From: Pedobacter caeni
GTDB lineage: Bacteria > Bacteroidota > Bacteroidia > Sphingobacteriales > Sphingobacteriaceae
Assembly: GCF_900129215.1 (NCBI RefSeq)
Contig: NZ_FQUQ01000005.1
Coordinates: 310,001 to 374,000, forward strand
Length of the DNA: 64,000 bases
Reading direction: 5' to 3'
The notes beneath the pieces were generated by a model that was not told the origin of the DNA, searched no databases, and was given only the letters and a program-made list of their open reading frames with translations. Of the stretch, positions 32,868 through 43,294 are shown piece after piece. A program made the translations under genes and the position numbers. Position 1 is the first letter of the stretch, and each line of letters starts with the position of its first letter.

Positions 32868-34786
32868 GTGCGCCCGGCACGGGCGCAAACTCTAGGGTGT
32901 AAGTCCCGAACGCACCTTGGTAGTGGGAAGCGTTAACTTAAGGCAAGGGTGTCCTCCGTGAGGAGGAATCTAAAGGAAGCCGGCGGTAAATCTCTGGCCT
33001 GACGAACAGGAAGCAGATGAGGCAATGACATGTGGGTGAGTTTGCCATACAAAACGAAGCCCTAAACTACCCGAAACATGTTGTTGTAGATCTGACAGGT
33101 AGATGGAGAGAAAGTTTGCGTTCTTACCCGGGGAGATCTGATCAATCGTTGCCGGAGAGAGAAGCGCCTCTTGAAGGAACAAGGATATGTAGTGATATAT
33201 GTCCGGTTCATCAGAAGTCAGCAGAAGCCATAGTACCTTTTTTTTTAGGGAAGGGCTGAACATTAAACGTCCGAGTGGACACTGGAAATGGGTTGATCGT
33301 AAAGAAAGCAGAAAACTCTGAATGGAGTGCTGCCTTGTGAGGAATATGCTGGAAGCAGAAAGGTAACAGGGAGCGCTGAGCGGTCTCCTGAAAGAAGGAT
33401 GAAAAACAAGGAAACAGTAGGAAAAAAAAATGTATTCGACATGCTACTCGAAGAAATCATTAGTAAAAGCAACATGCACCTGGCTTATGAGCGGGTGGTT
33501 GGTAACAAAGGCGCGGCCGGTGTAGACGGTATCGGGATGCTGGACTTTGCCAGTGAGGTCAAGACGAAATGGCCACTGATCAAAATCCGGCTGGAAAAAA
33601 GGAGAATACCGTCCCATGGCAGTAAAACGGGTGAAAATCCCCAAAGCTAATGGGGGTGTTCGTTTGTTAGGTATCCCTACCTACATGGACAGGATGATCC
33701 AACAGGCCATTTCACAGATCCTAACTAGTATCTATGATCCCGAATTTTCAGCAAACAGTTATGGCTTCCGGGCAGAAAAGAACGCCCATCAGGCTTTAGA
33801 AAAGGCTAAGGAGTATATTAATGCCGGGTACAGTCATGTTGTAGATCTGGATCTGGAACAGTTCTTTGACCGGGTAAATCATGACTACCTAATGAATGAA
33901 TTGAGCCGGAAGGTACAGGATAAACGCTTATTGAAACTCATCCATAGTATCCTTCGAGCCAAGATTCATGAGCAGGGAGATGAGACTGGCTGTAAGCAAG
34001 GAGTTCCACAAGGAGGGCCGCTTAGTCCACTACTGTCCAATATTATGCTGGATAAACTGGATAAGGAATTGGAAAGGCGTGGGCATCGTTTCATTCGTTA
34101 CGCTGATGATTGTAGTATTTACGTGAAGAGTAAACGTGCAGGAGAACGTGTCATGGAAAGTATTAGTGCTTATATTGAAAAGGAACTGAAACTCAAAGTG
34201 AACGTAGCGAAGAGCGTGGTCACCCGGCCATGGCTCACCAAATTATTGGGCTTCACATTTTATCACAAGAAAGGGTGTAAAGGTATAACGGTACACCGTA
34301 GAAGCATCTGCACCTATAAGGATAAAATCAGGGCAATTACTTGTCGAAGCAAACCTTACGCTATTGAAGAGCGAATGATACAGATCAGGCAACTCAATCA
34401 GGGCTGGGGAAATTACTTCAAACTGAGTGAAGCCAAATCGGTGTTTAGTGAACTTGATGAATGGGTACGGAGTCGTGTAAGGTTATGTTACTGGATACAG
34501 TGGAAAAAGCCCCGGACAAGAGTGCGTCAGTTGGAGAAGCTTGGGGTCAAATCTTATCAAGCTTACCAATGGGGTAATACCCGAAAAGGTCACTGGAGAG
34601 CGGTGCACAGCCCAATCTTACTTCGAACGCTCAATAATGCATTTCTAAAGAAAGAAGGGCTACTATGTCTAAAAGAAATAGTAGCCCTAAATACTGTTAA
34701 TGTTTAATGAACCGCCGTATGCCGAACGGCACGTACGGTGGTGGGAGGGGACAGGTAATCAACTAATGATTACCTTCCTACTCGAT
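32868..34786 (+). mobile_element. Group IIC intron (about 1.9 kb)
   Basis: The 5' end GTGCG (32868-32872) matches the group II consensus and is followed by a compact structured domain I. Domain V is recognisable at 34711-34742: ACCGCCGTA and TACGGTGGT stems with a two-base CG bulge and a TGCCG/CGGCA tip. A domain VI helix follows (GGTAATCA/TGATTACC), ending about GAT at 34784-34786. The encoded RT resembles group IIC enzymes, and insertion directly after a terminator hairpin is the known target preference of class IIC introns. Both ends are approximate to a few bases. Confidence 0.88.
33399..34707 (+). pseudogene. ltrA: Group IIC intron reverse transcriptase/maturase, frameshifted
   Basis: Two overlapping frames make one protein. 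The first (from ATG 33399, MKNKETVGKKNVFDMLLEE) covers RT0/RT1 through GAAGVDG. The second (visible from 33616) continues with RVKIPKANGGVRLLGIPT, the DLDLEQFFDRVNH segment, GVPQGGPLSPLLSN and the intact catalytic YADD (RFIRYADDCSIYV). A maturase domain follows with GWGNYF and NTRKGHWR. No HNH endonuclease domain is present, as is usual for class IIC. The frames join if one A is removed from the A6 run at 33595-33600, which restores EKGEYRP. This is either a real inactivating mutation, slippage expression or a sequencing error. Confidence 0.88.
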
Positions 34787-34820
34787 CGTTGGTTTTTAGG
34801 TTAAGGGCGCTTAAATAAAT

Positions 34821-34883
34821 TTTGGATAGGTGGAAAATGTTCATATGTTTGTATTAAACTAGAACAGTATAGAATAGTACTGT
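34821..34883 (+). promoter_or_regulatory. susC promoter with an ACAGTA/TACTGT dyad
   Basis: TTTG (34821-34824), 19-bp spacer, and a perfect TATGTTTG -7 box (34844-34851) form a textbook Bacteroidota promoter. Just downstream, at about +6 to +25 of the expected start, lies the inverted repeat ACAGTA-N8-TACTGT (34864-34883), partly repeated as TACTGTACTGT. It could be the operator of the GntR-type regulator encoded at 40 kb. Confidence 0.6.
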
Positions 34884-34927
34884 ACTGTAAGTTTCAACCA
34901 AAATATAAACCAAACCAACTAATCAAA

Positions 34928-37900
34928 ATGCGTATGAAATTAAAAATGACCCTTAAGGTATTAATGCTGTTTTCTGTATGTGGAGGGCAGATGGGTGTAT
35001 TTAATACAGTTTATGCCCAGTCTGTGGTAAAAACAACGGAAAGGGTAACGGGTAAAGTAACGGACGAAACAGGCGGGGGCCTGCCAGGAGTTTCGGTTAC
35101 AGTTAAAGGAACAGGACTTGCTGTTTCTTCCGATGGATCGGGTAATTACAGTATCGGTATTTCCGGGAAGGGGATATTGGTGTTTTCATATACGGGGTAT
35201 ATGACAAAAGAAGTTGCTGTAAATGGAGATTCAAAAGTTGATGTTCAGCTTCAGGTGGATCAAAAGGTGCTGGAGGAGATTGTGGTGGTGGGATACGGCG
35301 TGCAGAAAAAGGTAACGGTTACCGGATCTGTGGCGACGATAAAAGGTGATGTTTTGAGGCAGAGCCCAGCTGCAAACCTGAGCAATGCGATTGCAGGGCG
35401 CGTTCCGGGAGTGATTGTTTCCAACCGTTCAGGAGAACCGGGGAACGACTTTTCTACATTATTGATCCGTGGTAAAGGAACCCTGAACGACAATAGTCCG
35501 CTCATTGTGATTGATGGGGTAGCCAATAGGGGGGCTTTTGAAAGGGTAAATCCGGATGATGTGGAAAGTATTACCGTTTTGAAGGATGCTTCTGCTGCAA
35601 TATATGGTGCTCAGGCAGCAAATGGGGTCATCTTAATTACGACTAAGAGAGGAAAAACAGGAAAGCCGGTGATTACCTACAATGGAAGTTATGGCCTTAC
35701 TCAGCCTACATTATTGCCGAAATTGGTAGATGCCGGACAGTACGCAACCTATATCAATGAGGTAAATGACCGTCTGGGGCAGCCACATCAGTACTCAGAT
35801 GCAGATGTACAGAAGTACAAAGATGGAACTGATCCCCTGAATTTTCCGAATACAGACTGGTATGATGCGGTGCTGAAAGACCTTTCTCCACAGTATCGCC
35901 ATGCCATAAGTCTGAGTGGAGGGACCGAAAAGATTGACCACTTTATTTCTGGCGAGTACTTAAATCAGGATGGGATCTTTCATAAATCGGCTACCAAATA
36001 CAAGCAATACAACCTTCGTTCCAATGTCAGTTCTCAGGTGAGCGATAACCTGAAGCTGTCTTTGAATGTTTCTGGCAGGATCGAGGACAGGCGTTATTCA
36101 AACTACAGCAGTGGGTCTATTTTTGCGGAAGTGCTTTCTGCATATCCGACTTTACCCGCTTATTATCCAAATGGACTTCCCGGTCCGGGGCTTGCCGGTG
36201 GACGAAACCCTGTATTGATGGCTTCAGGAGCTACAGGGTACAATAAGGTTAAGGACTATTCCCTGCTTTCGGATGCTTCATTTAACCTTAAACTGCCCTA
36301 TATTACTAAGGGATTATACCTTTCCGGACTTGCAGCTTTTGACTTCCGCTTCCGTACTGGCAAAAAGCTGTACGACAATTGGGATGCTTATCGGTATGAC
36401 AAAGCCAGTGGGGAATATATCAACCTGAAGAATACTGAAGGGCCGATTAACCTGAATGAAGAATTCAGAAATTATCAGCTGCAAACGTATAACCTTAAAT
36501 TGGGCTATGAAAGGACTTTTGGGGCGCATCAGCTGACGGCTTTTGTCGCATTTGAGCAAAGCGAAAACTATGATGAGGGAATCAATGCTTACCGCACAGG
36601 CTTCCTGAGCAGCAAGATTGACCAGATATTTATCGGAGGAAATAAGGATAAAGATAACGGAAGTGTGGCCTCGCAATCTGCAAGAAGAAACTTTTTTGGC
36701 CGTGTAACTTACAGCTATAAAGAGCGTTATCTGGCTGAGGTCATTCTGAGGCATGATGGTTCCTTTAACTTTCCTAAGGGCAAACAATGGGGTACTTTTC
36801 CGGGGCTTTCTCTGGGATGGAGGATATCTGAAGAGGATTTCTTTAAGCAGAAGGTTCCTTTTATGAATCAATTGAAACTTAAGGCTTCATGGGGCAAACT
36901 TGGAAATGATAAAATCGACCCTTATCAGAACTTGCAGCAGTATATTCTGGATGGAGGCTTTTACTTTGGCCCGGATGGGGAGAAACAGCAAGGCCTGAGG
37001 GCAGGAGTGGCCCCAAATCCGGGAATCACCTGGGAGGTAGCCAATAATGCCAATATTGGGATAGAATCTACCTTTCTGAATGGCGATCTGAGCTTTAATG
37101 CAGACTACTTTATTTCCAAAAGAAACCATATTCTCATTGCCCGTAACGCTTCCGTACCATCCAGTACAGGGCTCACCGGTAAATTGCCGGCAGAAAATAT
37201 TGGCAAAGTAGACAACAAGGGTTTTGAACTGGAACTGATGTACAGACATGCCATCAATAAAGATTTTTCTTATCAGCTTGGGGGAAATTATACTTTTACG
37301 AAGAACAAAGTTGTGTTTATGGATGAGGCTGCCAATGTTCCGGAATGGCAGAAAATTCAGGGTCATGCTATGGATTCCTGGCTCGTGTATCAATCGGCGG
37401 GCATTTACAAAACACAGGCGGAAATTGATAATTCTGTGCATTTGGCGGGCACTAAACCCGGTGATATTCGTTATCAGGACATCAACGGAGATCAGAAAAT
37501 TACTTCAGATGACCGCGTTCGCATATTTGAAAGCCCAACACCCGGCAGTGTATTTGCGCTGACTGCCGGTTTTCAGTATAAAGGTTTTGGATTGGATATC
37601 CTTTTACAAGGGCAGGGAAAAGCCAGACAACTGATTTTACCACAACAGGGAAATGCGATTACCCCTCCGGTATGGCTGTTTGAAGACCGGTGGACAGTCA
37701 ATAATCCTGAAGGGAAATATCCATCCTCATTTGATCGGAATGATGCCATTAATAACAGGTATTCCGATTTCTGGTTGCGCAGTGCGGCATTTTTAAGGCT
37801 TAAAAACGTCGAACTCTCTTACACTTTCCCTAAGAGCACGCTCTCCAGATTAAAACTGCAACACCTGCGTGTTTTTGTGAATGGCAGTAATTTACTGGTA

Positions 37901-38041
37901 TTCAGTAAGATTAAGGATTATGATCCTGAGCTGAGTGCGGTCACCGGAACGAAGTATTATGATCCTAAGTTGAATGCCGTAACCGGAAGTTATTACCCTC
38001 AGGTCCGGATCATGAATGCCGGAGTCAATATTTCTCTTTAA
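34928..38041 (+). CDS. SusC/RagA-family TonB-dependent outer-membrane transporter
   Basis: 1037 aa. Signal peptide ending near VYAQ, then a carboxypeptidase-like beta-sandwich (VTGKVTDETGGGLPGVSVTVKG), the SusC TonB-box region (EEIVVVGYGVQKK) and plug domain with VITTKRGKTGKP-type motif. A 22-strand barrel ends with an MNAGVNISL-like terminus. It imports glycans together with the SusD lipoprotein encoded next. It lies 141 bp downstream of the group IIC intron with a clear promoter between. The glycan cannot be read from sequence. Confidence 0.95.
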   Translation: MRMKLKMTLKVLMLFSVCGGQMGVFNTVYAQSVVKTTERVTGKVTDETGGGLPGVSVTVKGTGLAVSSDGSGNYSIGISGKGILVFSYTGYMTKEVAVNGDSKVDVQLQVDQKVLEEIVVVGYGVQKKVTVTGSVATIKGDVLRQSPAANLSNAIAGRVPGVIVSNRSGEPGNDFSTLLIRGKGTLNDNSPLIVIDGVANRGAFERVNPDDVESITVLKDASAAIYGAQAANGVILITTKRGKTGKPVITYNGSYGLTQPTLLPKLVDAGQYATYINEVNDRLGQPHQYSDADVQKYKDGTDPLNFPNTDWYDAVLKDLSPQYRHAISLSGGTEKIDHFISGEYLNQDGIFHKSATKYKQYNLRSNVSSQVSDNLKLSLNVSGRIEDRRYSNYSSGSIFAEVLSAYPTLPAYYPNGLPGPGLAGGRNPVLMASGATGYNKVKDYSLLSDASFNLKLPYITKGLYLSGLAAFDFRFRTGKKLYDNWDAYRYDKASGEYINLKNTEGPINLNEEFRNYQLQTYNLKLGYERTFGAHQLTAFVAFEQSENYDEGINAYRTGFLSSKIDQIFIGGNKDKDNGSVASQSARRNFFGRVTYSYKERYLAEVILRHDGSFNFPKGKQWGTFPGLSLGWRISEEDFFKQKVPFMNQLKLKASWGKLGNDKIDPYQNLQQYILDGGFYFGPDGEKQQGLRAGVAPNPGITWEVANNANIGIESTFLNGDLSFNADYFISKRNHILIARNASVPSSTGLTGKLPAENIGKVDNKGFELELMYRHAINKDFSYQLGGNYTFTKNKVVFMDEAANVPEWQKIQGHAMDSWLVYQSAGIYKTQAEIDNSVHLAGTKPGDIRYQDINGDQKITSDDRVRIFESPTPGSVFALTAGFQYKGFGLDILLQGQGKARQLILPQQGNAITPPVWLFEDRWTVNNPEGKYPSSFDRNDAINNRYSDFWLRSAAFLRLKNVELSYTFPKSTLSRLKLQHLRVFVNGSNLLVFSKIKDYDPELSAVTGTKYYDPKLNAVTGSYYPQVRIMNAGVNISL

Positions 38042-38206
38042 TCTTAAATGAAAAAATAAAGAAAATGAGACCCGATAAGCATACCGCTTACAAATCAATT
38101 AATCCTATGCTGATGGTAGCTTCATAACCGATAAACCTGGTTTATGAGCTCTTGAGAACCATTGGGAATCAATAGAAAAAAACGAAAATATTCAAATTAT
38201 ATACTA

Positions 38207-39829
38207 ATGAAACCTATATCTATATACTTTTTAGCACTATTGCTTTTGCTGAGCATCAGCTCCTGCAAAAAGGATTTTCTGGAAAGAAAGCCCTTGGATT
38301 CCTATTCAGAAGAGGATGTCTGGACCGATATGAGCCTCATACAGACCTTTATCAACTCCAAATACCGCGCTTTACCACACTTTTATAACTGGGATGCAGC
38401 AGTAAACGGACCAGGTTTATCCGCAGCATCCGACGAAGGCTATTCTAAATTTAACTATGAAGGTGTCTTTTTATGGAATAAGGGGGAGGTAACTGCGGAT
38501 AACCTTTCTATGGACAGCTGGACGGCCGATTATGGCTTTATCAGGGACTGCAATTACTTTTTTCAAAAGATAACATCCGTAAAAGGAGAGGAGGGCATCA
38601 AAAAAAGAATGACAGGTGAGATGAAGTTTATCCGGGCCTGGTGTTATTTTAACCTCATCTCCCGCTATGGAGGGGTACCACTCATCACGAAAGTGTATAC
38701 CCTTTCAGATCCTGATTTTTTGTCGGCGAGAAATTCATATGAAGAATGTCTGGCTTTCGTGATAAAGGAATTGGATGATGCCATACCCCTGTTACCGGAG
38801 AGCTATAGCGGAACAGATCTGGGCAGGATCACCAAAGGAGCCGTTCTGGCATTGAAATCCAGAGCTTTATTATATGCGGCAAGTCCATTGAATAATCCTT
38901 CAAACAACCGGGGAAAGTGGCAGGCAGCAGCAGATGCAGCTAAAGCCATGCTGAATGCTCCCGGATTTATGCTCTACCAGGGTGCAGACTACAAACAGTT
39001 GTTTCTGGAAAAGTTTAACCGCGAGATCATCCTGTCTTATGGTATGAATGGAACGGATTGGGAATCCTCACTGGATGTCATGATTGCACCAAATGGATAC
39101 CATGGCTGGTCGGTTTATGCCCCTTCACAGAATCTGGTAGATGATTTTGAAATGAAAAACGGAAAGATGATCAGTGATCCGGCATCCGGATATGACCCTT
39201 CTAATCCTTATTTAAACCGTGATCCCCGTTTTAATGCGACCATTATTTATAATGGAACACCTTTTAAAGGCAGGAATGCGGAGTACTTTAAAGGCGGATT
39301 GGACAGTCCTCAAAGTCCGGTAGAAAACTGGAATGCCAGTCTGACGGGCTATAACTGGCGTAAATATGCCGATGAATCACATGATATGGATGCTTCGGGA
39401 AGTAACCAGAACTGGGTGATCTTCCGCCTGGCAGAAATCTATCTGAATTATGCAGAAGCACAGTATGAGCTGGGAAACGAACCGGAAGCAAGAACATATC
39501 TGAACCTTGTGCGCAGCAGGCCTTCGGTAAATATGCCTCCGGTAACTGCCGGTTCCACAGCCCTTTCAGAAGCCATCAGGCATGAGCGGAAAATTGAACT
39601 GTGTTTCGAAAGTCATCGTTTTTATGATGTACGCAGGTGGAAAATCGCAATGCAGACTGAAAATAAGCCACTTCGTGGTGTAAATATCACTAAAAATCAG
39701 AATGGTTCTTTTAGCTATGATTATTTCAGTTTACAGCCAAGGAAGTTCCTGGAAGCCCATTACTTATTCCCCATTCCTAACTATGAAATGCAAAAGAATA
39801 AACTATTGACCCAGAATCCGGGATATTAA
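38207..39829 (+). CDS. SusD/RagB-family glycan-binding lipoprotein
   Basis: 540 aa from ATG 38207, chosen because it gives a proper lipoprotein signal (YFLALLLLLSISSCKKDF, Cys about 20); the frame extends 15 codons further upstream without a signal. The family features are DFLERKPLDSYSEEDVW, TPR-like helices (MKFIRAWCYFNLISRYGGVPL) and the conserved C-terminal IRHERKIELCFESHRFYDVRRW. It caps the SusC channel and binds the substrate. It forms a pair with the preceding susC gene; the 165-bp gap is longer than usual but contains no gene. Confidence 0.95.
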   Translation: MKPISIYFLALLLLLSISSCKKDFLERKPLDSYSEEDVWTDMSLIQTFINSKYRALPHFYNWDAAVNGPGLSAASDEGYSKFNYEGVFLWNKGEVTADNLSMDSWTADYGFIRDCNYFFQKITSVKGEEGIKKRMTGEMKFIRAWCYFNLISRYGGVPLITKVYTLSDPDFLSARNSYEECLAFVIKELDDAIPLLPESYSGTDLGRITKGAVLALKSRALLYAASPLNNPSNNRGKWQAAADAAKAMLNAPGFMLYQGADYKQLFLEKFNREIILSYGMNGTDWESSLDVMIAPNGYHGWSVYAPSQNLVDDFEMKNGKMISDPASGYDPSNPYLNRDPRFNATIIYNGTPFKGRNAEYFKGGLDSPQSPVENWNASLTGYNWRKYADESHDMDASGSNQNWVIFRLAEIYLNYAEAQYELGNEPEARTYLNLVRSRPSVNMPPVTAGSTALSEAIRHERKIELCFESHRFYDVRRWKIAMQTENKPLRGVNITKNQNGSFSYDYFSLQPRKFLEAHYLFPIPNYEMQKNKLLTQNPGY

Positions 39830-39880
39830 TCAAAAGAAAGTTGTGCTCCATCCGATAGGAACCCGTACAATGATCAAAAG

Positions 39881-39916
39881 AAAAACCGTACAGTGTGCGA
39901 ATGCTGTACGGTTTTT
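39881..39916 (+). terminator. Rho-independent terminator after susD
   Basis: Perfect 13-bp arms AAAAACCGTACAG (39881-39893) and CTGTACGGTTTTT (39904-39916) with a 10-nt loop. The stem ends in a T-run. Confidence 0.88.
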
Positions 39917-40062
39917 AAGAATTGGAATGTTAAATTTGTTTTGCTGATCTTCAAGGTATCTGTTAGATAAGAAAAAATGGGCCGTCAGGTAAGAAAGGAC
40001 GGGCTGTTACTGAAGATAAAACAGGTAATTTTTAAGAAAAGACCAGCCATTAGATAAGAAAT

Positions 40063-41079
40063 ATGAGGAATGTTTTTGAGAAAATACAAGAACTGGAAGT
40101 AATTCCGGGTTATTCTAAACATGAACAACTGGTTCAGGGCTTTATTAACTCAATTGATGCAAAAATTCTCGTAAAGGGAGATCAGCTTCCTTCGGTAAAT
40201 GTCATGATCAGAGAAACTGGATTTGCAAGAGAAACCATTGTAAAAGGGTACAAAGAGCTGATTGAACGAGGGATTATTGAGTCTAAAAGGGGAATGGGCT
40301 ATTATATTTCCAATATAGACACCGGACAGCCCGTAAAGGTGGCCCTGATTTTATACGCCTTTGACTCCATTCAGGAAACCTTTTATAATGCCTTTAGAGA
40401 TCTTTTAGTGCCAGATGTTCAGGTAGATGTGTTCTTTCACCATCAGAACATCGACACCTTTGAAAGCATCATCAATAACATCAGCGGGAAGTATGGCATG
40501 TATGTCGTTACCCCAATGCCTCATCCCAGAACTGCCGGGATTCTGAAAGTCCTTCCTGTTCATAAATTTCTAATGATTGACCGTTTTGAGCCTGTTGCAG
40601 GTGATTTTTCTTATGTCACACAGGAATTTGAAGCCTCTAGTTACCAGGTATTTGTAGAACTGCTGGATAGAATCAGAAGCTTTGAAGAGATGATTTTCTT
40701 TTCCAGGCCCAATTCAGACCTGCCTGTTGAAATTATGAAGGCCTTCAAAAGGTTTGTAAAAGACCATGACATCAAATATCAGGTGAAAAAAGAATATCTC
40801 CCCGGTTCCGTAGAAAAGGGGAAAGTCTATTTCATTTGTAATGACAGGCAGCTGTGGACGATGCTGAAAGACTGTACTACACAAGGCATTAAGCCCGGTG
40901 AAGAAGTAGGGATTCTTTCACAGGATGATGATCCGATAAAGGAATTCATTTGTGATGGCATCACGACCTATTCTACAGATTTCCAGCTCATGGCGCAAAA
41001 AGCAGCACAATTTGTACTTGGTCAGGAGAAAATTCAGGAAGTGATTCCTACGGTTTTGAAAAGACGCAGCTCTCTTTAA
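40063..41079 (+). CDS. GntR-family transcriptional regulator with periplasmic-binding-protein-like sensor domain
   Basis: 338 aa. The N-terminal winged helix (about 15-85) includes GDQLPSVNVMIRETGFARETIVKGYKEL (split here only by length: GDQLPSVNVMIRE and GFARETIVKGYKEL) and the wing RGIIESKRGMGYYI. The C-terminal 240 residues form a LacI-like sugar-binding fold (VALILYAFDSIQETFYNAF, VGILSQDDDPIKEFI). Such regulators control carbohydrate loci in Bacteroidota. It lies between susD and the glycosidase gene, so it probably controls both. Direct repeats of TTAGATAAGAAA occur at about 39963 and 40043 just upstream and may be its own control region. Confidence 0.88.
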   Translation: MRNVFEKIQELEVIPGYSKHEQLVQGFINSIDAKILVKGDQLPSVNVMIRETGFARETIVKGYKELIERGIIESKRGMGYYISNIDTGQPVKVALILYAFDSIQETFYNAFRDLLVPDVQVDVFFHHQNIDTFESIINNISGKYGMYVVTPMPHPRTAGILKVLPVHKFLMIDRFEPVAGDFSYVTQEFEASSYQVFVELLDRIRSFEEMIFFSRPNSDLPVEIMKAFKRFVKDHDIKYQVKKEYLPGSVEKGKVYFICNDRQLWTMLKDCTTQGIKPGEEVGILSQDDDPIKEFICDGITTYSTDFQLMAQKAAQFVLGQEKIQEVIPTVLKRRSSL

Positions 41080-41176
41080 CCATTTCATTCTTAGTTAAAA
41101 GCGATGGTTAACACTATTGCACAGCTACAGTTATGCCATTTTTATGGCTGGTTTATCAACCATTAATATTGAAATT

Positions 41177-43243
41177 ATGAAAGCTAAACTAAAGGTGTTG
41201 AAGATAGGTTTAATCATATCCCTATTGTTCCCCTTACAGAATTTGGTCTTTGGCCAGCAGCTGAACCTCCCGGTGCAGACAGACCGTTGGCAGATGGCAA
41301 AAGATGGAAGCATTTTTTGGGAAATTAAGGATCGTTTGCCCCATGACGACCATATTGAGATGAGTGGACAACAGGTGTCGCTCTGGCTCCAATACGGCGT
41401 GGATGCAGAAAAAAGAATCCGTTTAAAACGGACAGTGGTTTTTCCTGGCTTCAGGATGAAACCCAATGATACCCATTCCAGCCTGATGCAGACGATCAGA
41501 ACAGAAGAACTTCCCCAGGTTTTTGTGGATGGAAAACCGATGAAGGATGAGGTCTTTAACGGGCGGCAGCTCAAGGGATTTTCTGAAACGATGAGCATGA
41601 TCCGGTTCAATGGAATGATGGAATTCGAGAGTAAAATAGGAGCGAAAGGGCAGGTGAGCCTGAAAAGGACACTGTTTCCATCAGTTGATAAGGCCATGGC
41701 GGTAGAGAAAATGGTCTTTGTAAATCAGAGTGATAAGCCAGTTAAAATTTCAATGGACCATCAGTTCAGGGACATTTTGATCGATACCCCAAGAAGCCAT
41801 TTGAGGCCGCAACACCTGATTTTAAAATCTGCAGGGGGAGGTCATTCTATGGTGAAGCCCGGCGATTCTCTTACTTTTTCCATCACTTATCAGGCCGTAT
41901 TTAACGCTGCCGATGTGATGGATGCAGATGTCATTGGGGAGACTGCCGCCCGTCGCAAGCGTATTGGGGAGATCTCCGGAAAACTGCAATTGATGACACC
42001 TGATCCGGTCTTGAATGCTGCTTTTGCCTTTGCAAAGATCCGGGCAACTGAAAGCATCTTTAAGACCAAAAGAGGGCCGATGCATGGTCCTGGTGGGCTT
42101 TCCTATTACGCAGCCATCTGGGCAAATGACCAGGCAGAGTATGTAAACCCATTTTTTGCCTTTTTAGGTGATGAGCTGGGAAATCAATCCGCCATGAATG
42201 CTTATCGGATGTTTGCAACCTATATGAATCCTGAATATAAGCCCATTCCCAGTTCAATTATTGCCGAAGGTGATGGCTTTTGGAACGGTGCCGGCGACCG
42301 TGGTGATCAGGCCATGATTGCCTATGGGGCATCCCGCTATGCACTTGCCAATGGAAATATTGATTCTGCACGCAAATTATGGCCTCTGATTAAATGGTGT
42401 CTGGAGTATTCCGGAAGAAAGTTAAACCCTGAAGGAGTGGTTGCCTCGCAGAGTGATGAGCTGGAGGGACGTTTTCCGGCAGGTAAAGCCAACTTGTCTA
42501 CCAGTTGTTTGTATTATGATGCCTTGATTTCCGCCGAAAAACTAAGCCGGCTTTTGGGGGAACCTGCAGCTGCTGCTGAGGAGTATACCCAGCAGGCAAA
42601 ATTACTAAGAGCGGCTATAGACCATTATTTTTCCGCTACTATTGACGGTTTTGAGACCTATCGGTATTATGATGGCAATGAAGTATTGCGGTCCTGGATC
42701 TGTATGCCATTAACCGTTGGCATTGAGGAAAGGAAGGCAGGGACCATACAAGCCTTATTTTCTCCAAAGTTATTTACCGCAGATGGTTTATTGACCCAGG
42801 CAGGAGATAAAACGTTCTGGGATCGGTCTACACTATATGCTTTAAAAGGTATCCTGGAGGCAGGAGATACGGAAAATGCCATGCTTTATCTTAGATACTA
42901 TTCTAAAAGAAGGTTGTTGGGAGAGCATGTTCCTTATCCCGTAGAGGCTTTTCCGGAAGGAGGACAGCGGCACTTGTCAGCAGAAAGTGGATTGTATTGC
43001 CGGGTGTTTACGGAAGGTCTTTTTGGGATGCGTCCTATAGGTTTTGACCGCTTTAGCTGTACCCCAAGACTTCCTGAAGGATGGAATGAAATGGCTCTGC
43101 GTAACATCCACTCTTTTGGAAATACTTTTGATATGGAGGTTTCCAGATCGGGCAGTAACCAGTTGAAAATTAAAATAAAGAAAGGGAGGAAAATCAGGCA
43201 ATACCTGCTTAAAAGTGGTGCTACGGCTTTAGTTAAGCTTTAA
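41177..43243 (+). CDS. Exported six-hairpin ((alpha/alpha)6-barrel) glycoside hydrolase
   Basis: 688 aa from ATG 41177, which gives a signal peptide (VLKIGLIISLLFPLQNLVFGQ); an upstream frame start at 41117 would bury it. An N-terminal beta-sandwich (about 30-270) precedes a helical barrel with AIWANDQAEYVNPFFAFLGD, GDGFWNGAGDRGDQAMIAYG and DELEGRFPAGKANLSTSC, typical of the six-hairpin glycosidase superfamily (GH78/GH63/GH95-like clans). Candidate acidic catalytic residues are in AIWANDQAE and AEGDGFW. I cannot assign the GH number. It completes a small polysaccharide-utilisation locus with the SusC/D pair and GntR regulator. Confidence 0.8.
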   Translation: MKAKLKVLKIGLIISLLFPLQNLVFGQQLNLPVQTDRWQMAKDGSIFWEIKDRLPHDDHIEMSGQQVSLWLQYGVDAEKRIRLKRTVVFPGFRMKPNDTHSSLMQTIRTEELPQVFVDGKPMKDEVFNGRQLKGFSETMSMIRFNGMMEFESKIGAKGQVSLKRTLFPSVDKAMAVEKMVFVNQSDKPVKISMDHQFRDILIDTPRSHLRPQHLILKSAGGGHSMVKPGDSLTFSITYQAVFNAADVMDADVIGETAARRKRIGEISGKLQLMTPDPVLNAAFAFAKIRATESIFKTKRGPMHGPGGLSYYAAIWANDQAEYVNPFFAFLGDELGNQSAMNAYRMFATYMNPEYKPIPSSIIAEGDGFWNGAGDRGDQAMIAYGASRYALANGNIDSARKLWPLIKWCLEYSGRKLNPEGVVASQSDELEGRFPAGKANLSTSCLYYDALISAEKLSRLLGEPAAAAEEYTQQAKLLRAAIDHYFSATIDGFETYRYYDGNEVLRSWICMPLTVGIEERKAGTIQALFSPKLFTADGLLTQAGDKTFWDRSTLYALKGILEAGDTENAMLYLRYYSKRRLLGEHVPYPVEAFPEGGQRHLSAESGLYCRVFTEGLFGMRPIGFDRFSCTPRLPEGWNEMALRNIHSFGNTFDMEVSRSGSNQLKIKIKKGRKIRQYLLKSGATALVKL

Positions 43244-43294
43244 TATGCCTGGTACTTGTTCAGCGGATAAGCTTTTCGCAGAATAAAAGGAGGG

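Noticed and set aside
32868..34786. Retron or defence-associated reverse transcriptase
   Set aside because: Domain V/VI, the GTGCG start, maturase domain and terminator-adjacent site identify a group IIC intron.
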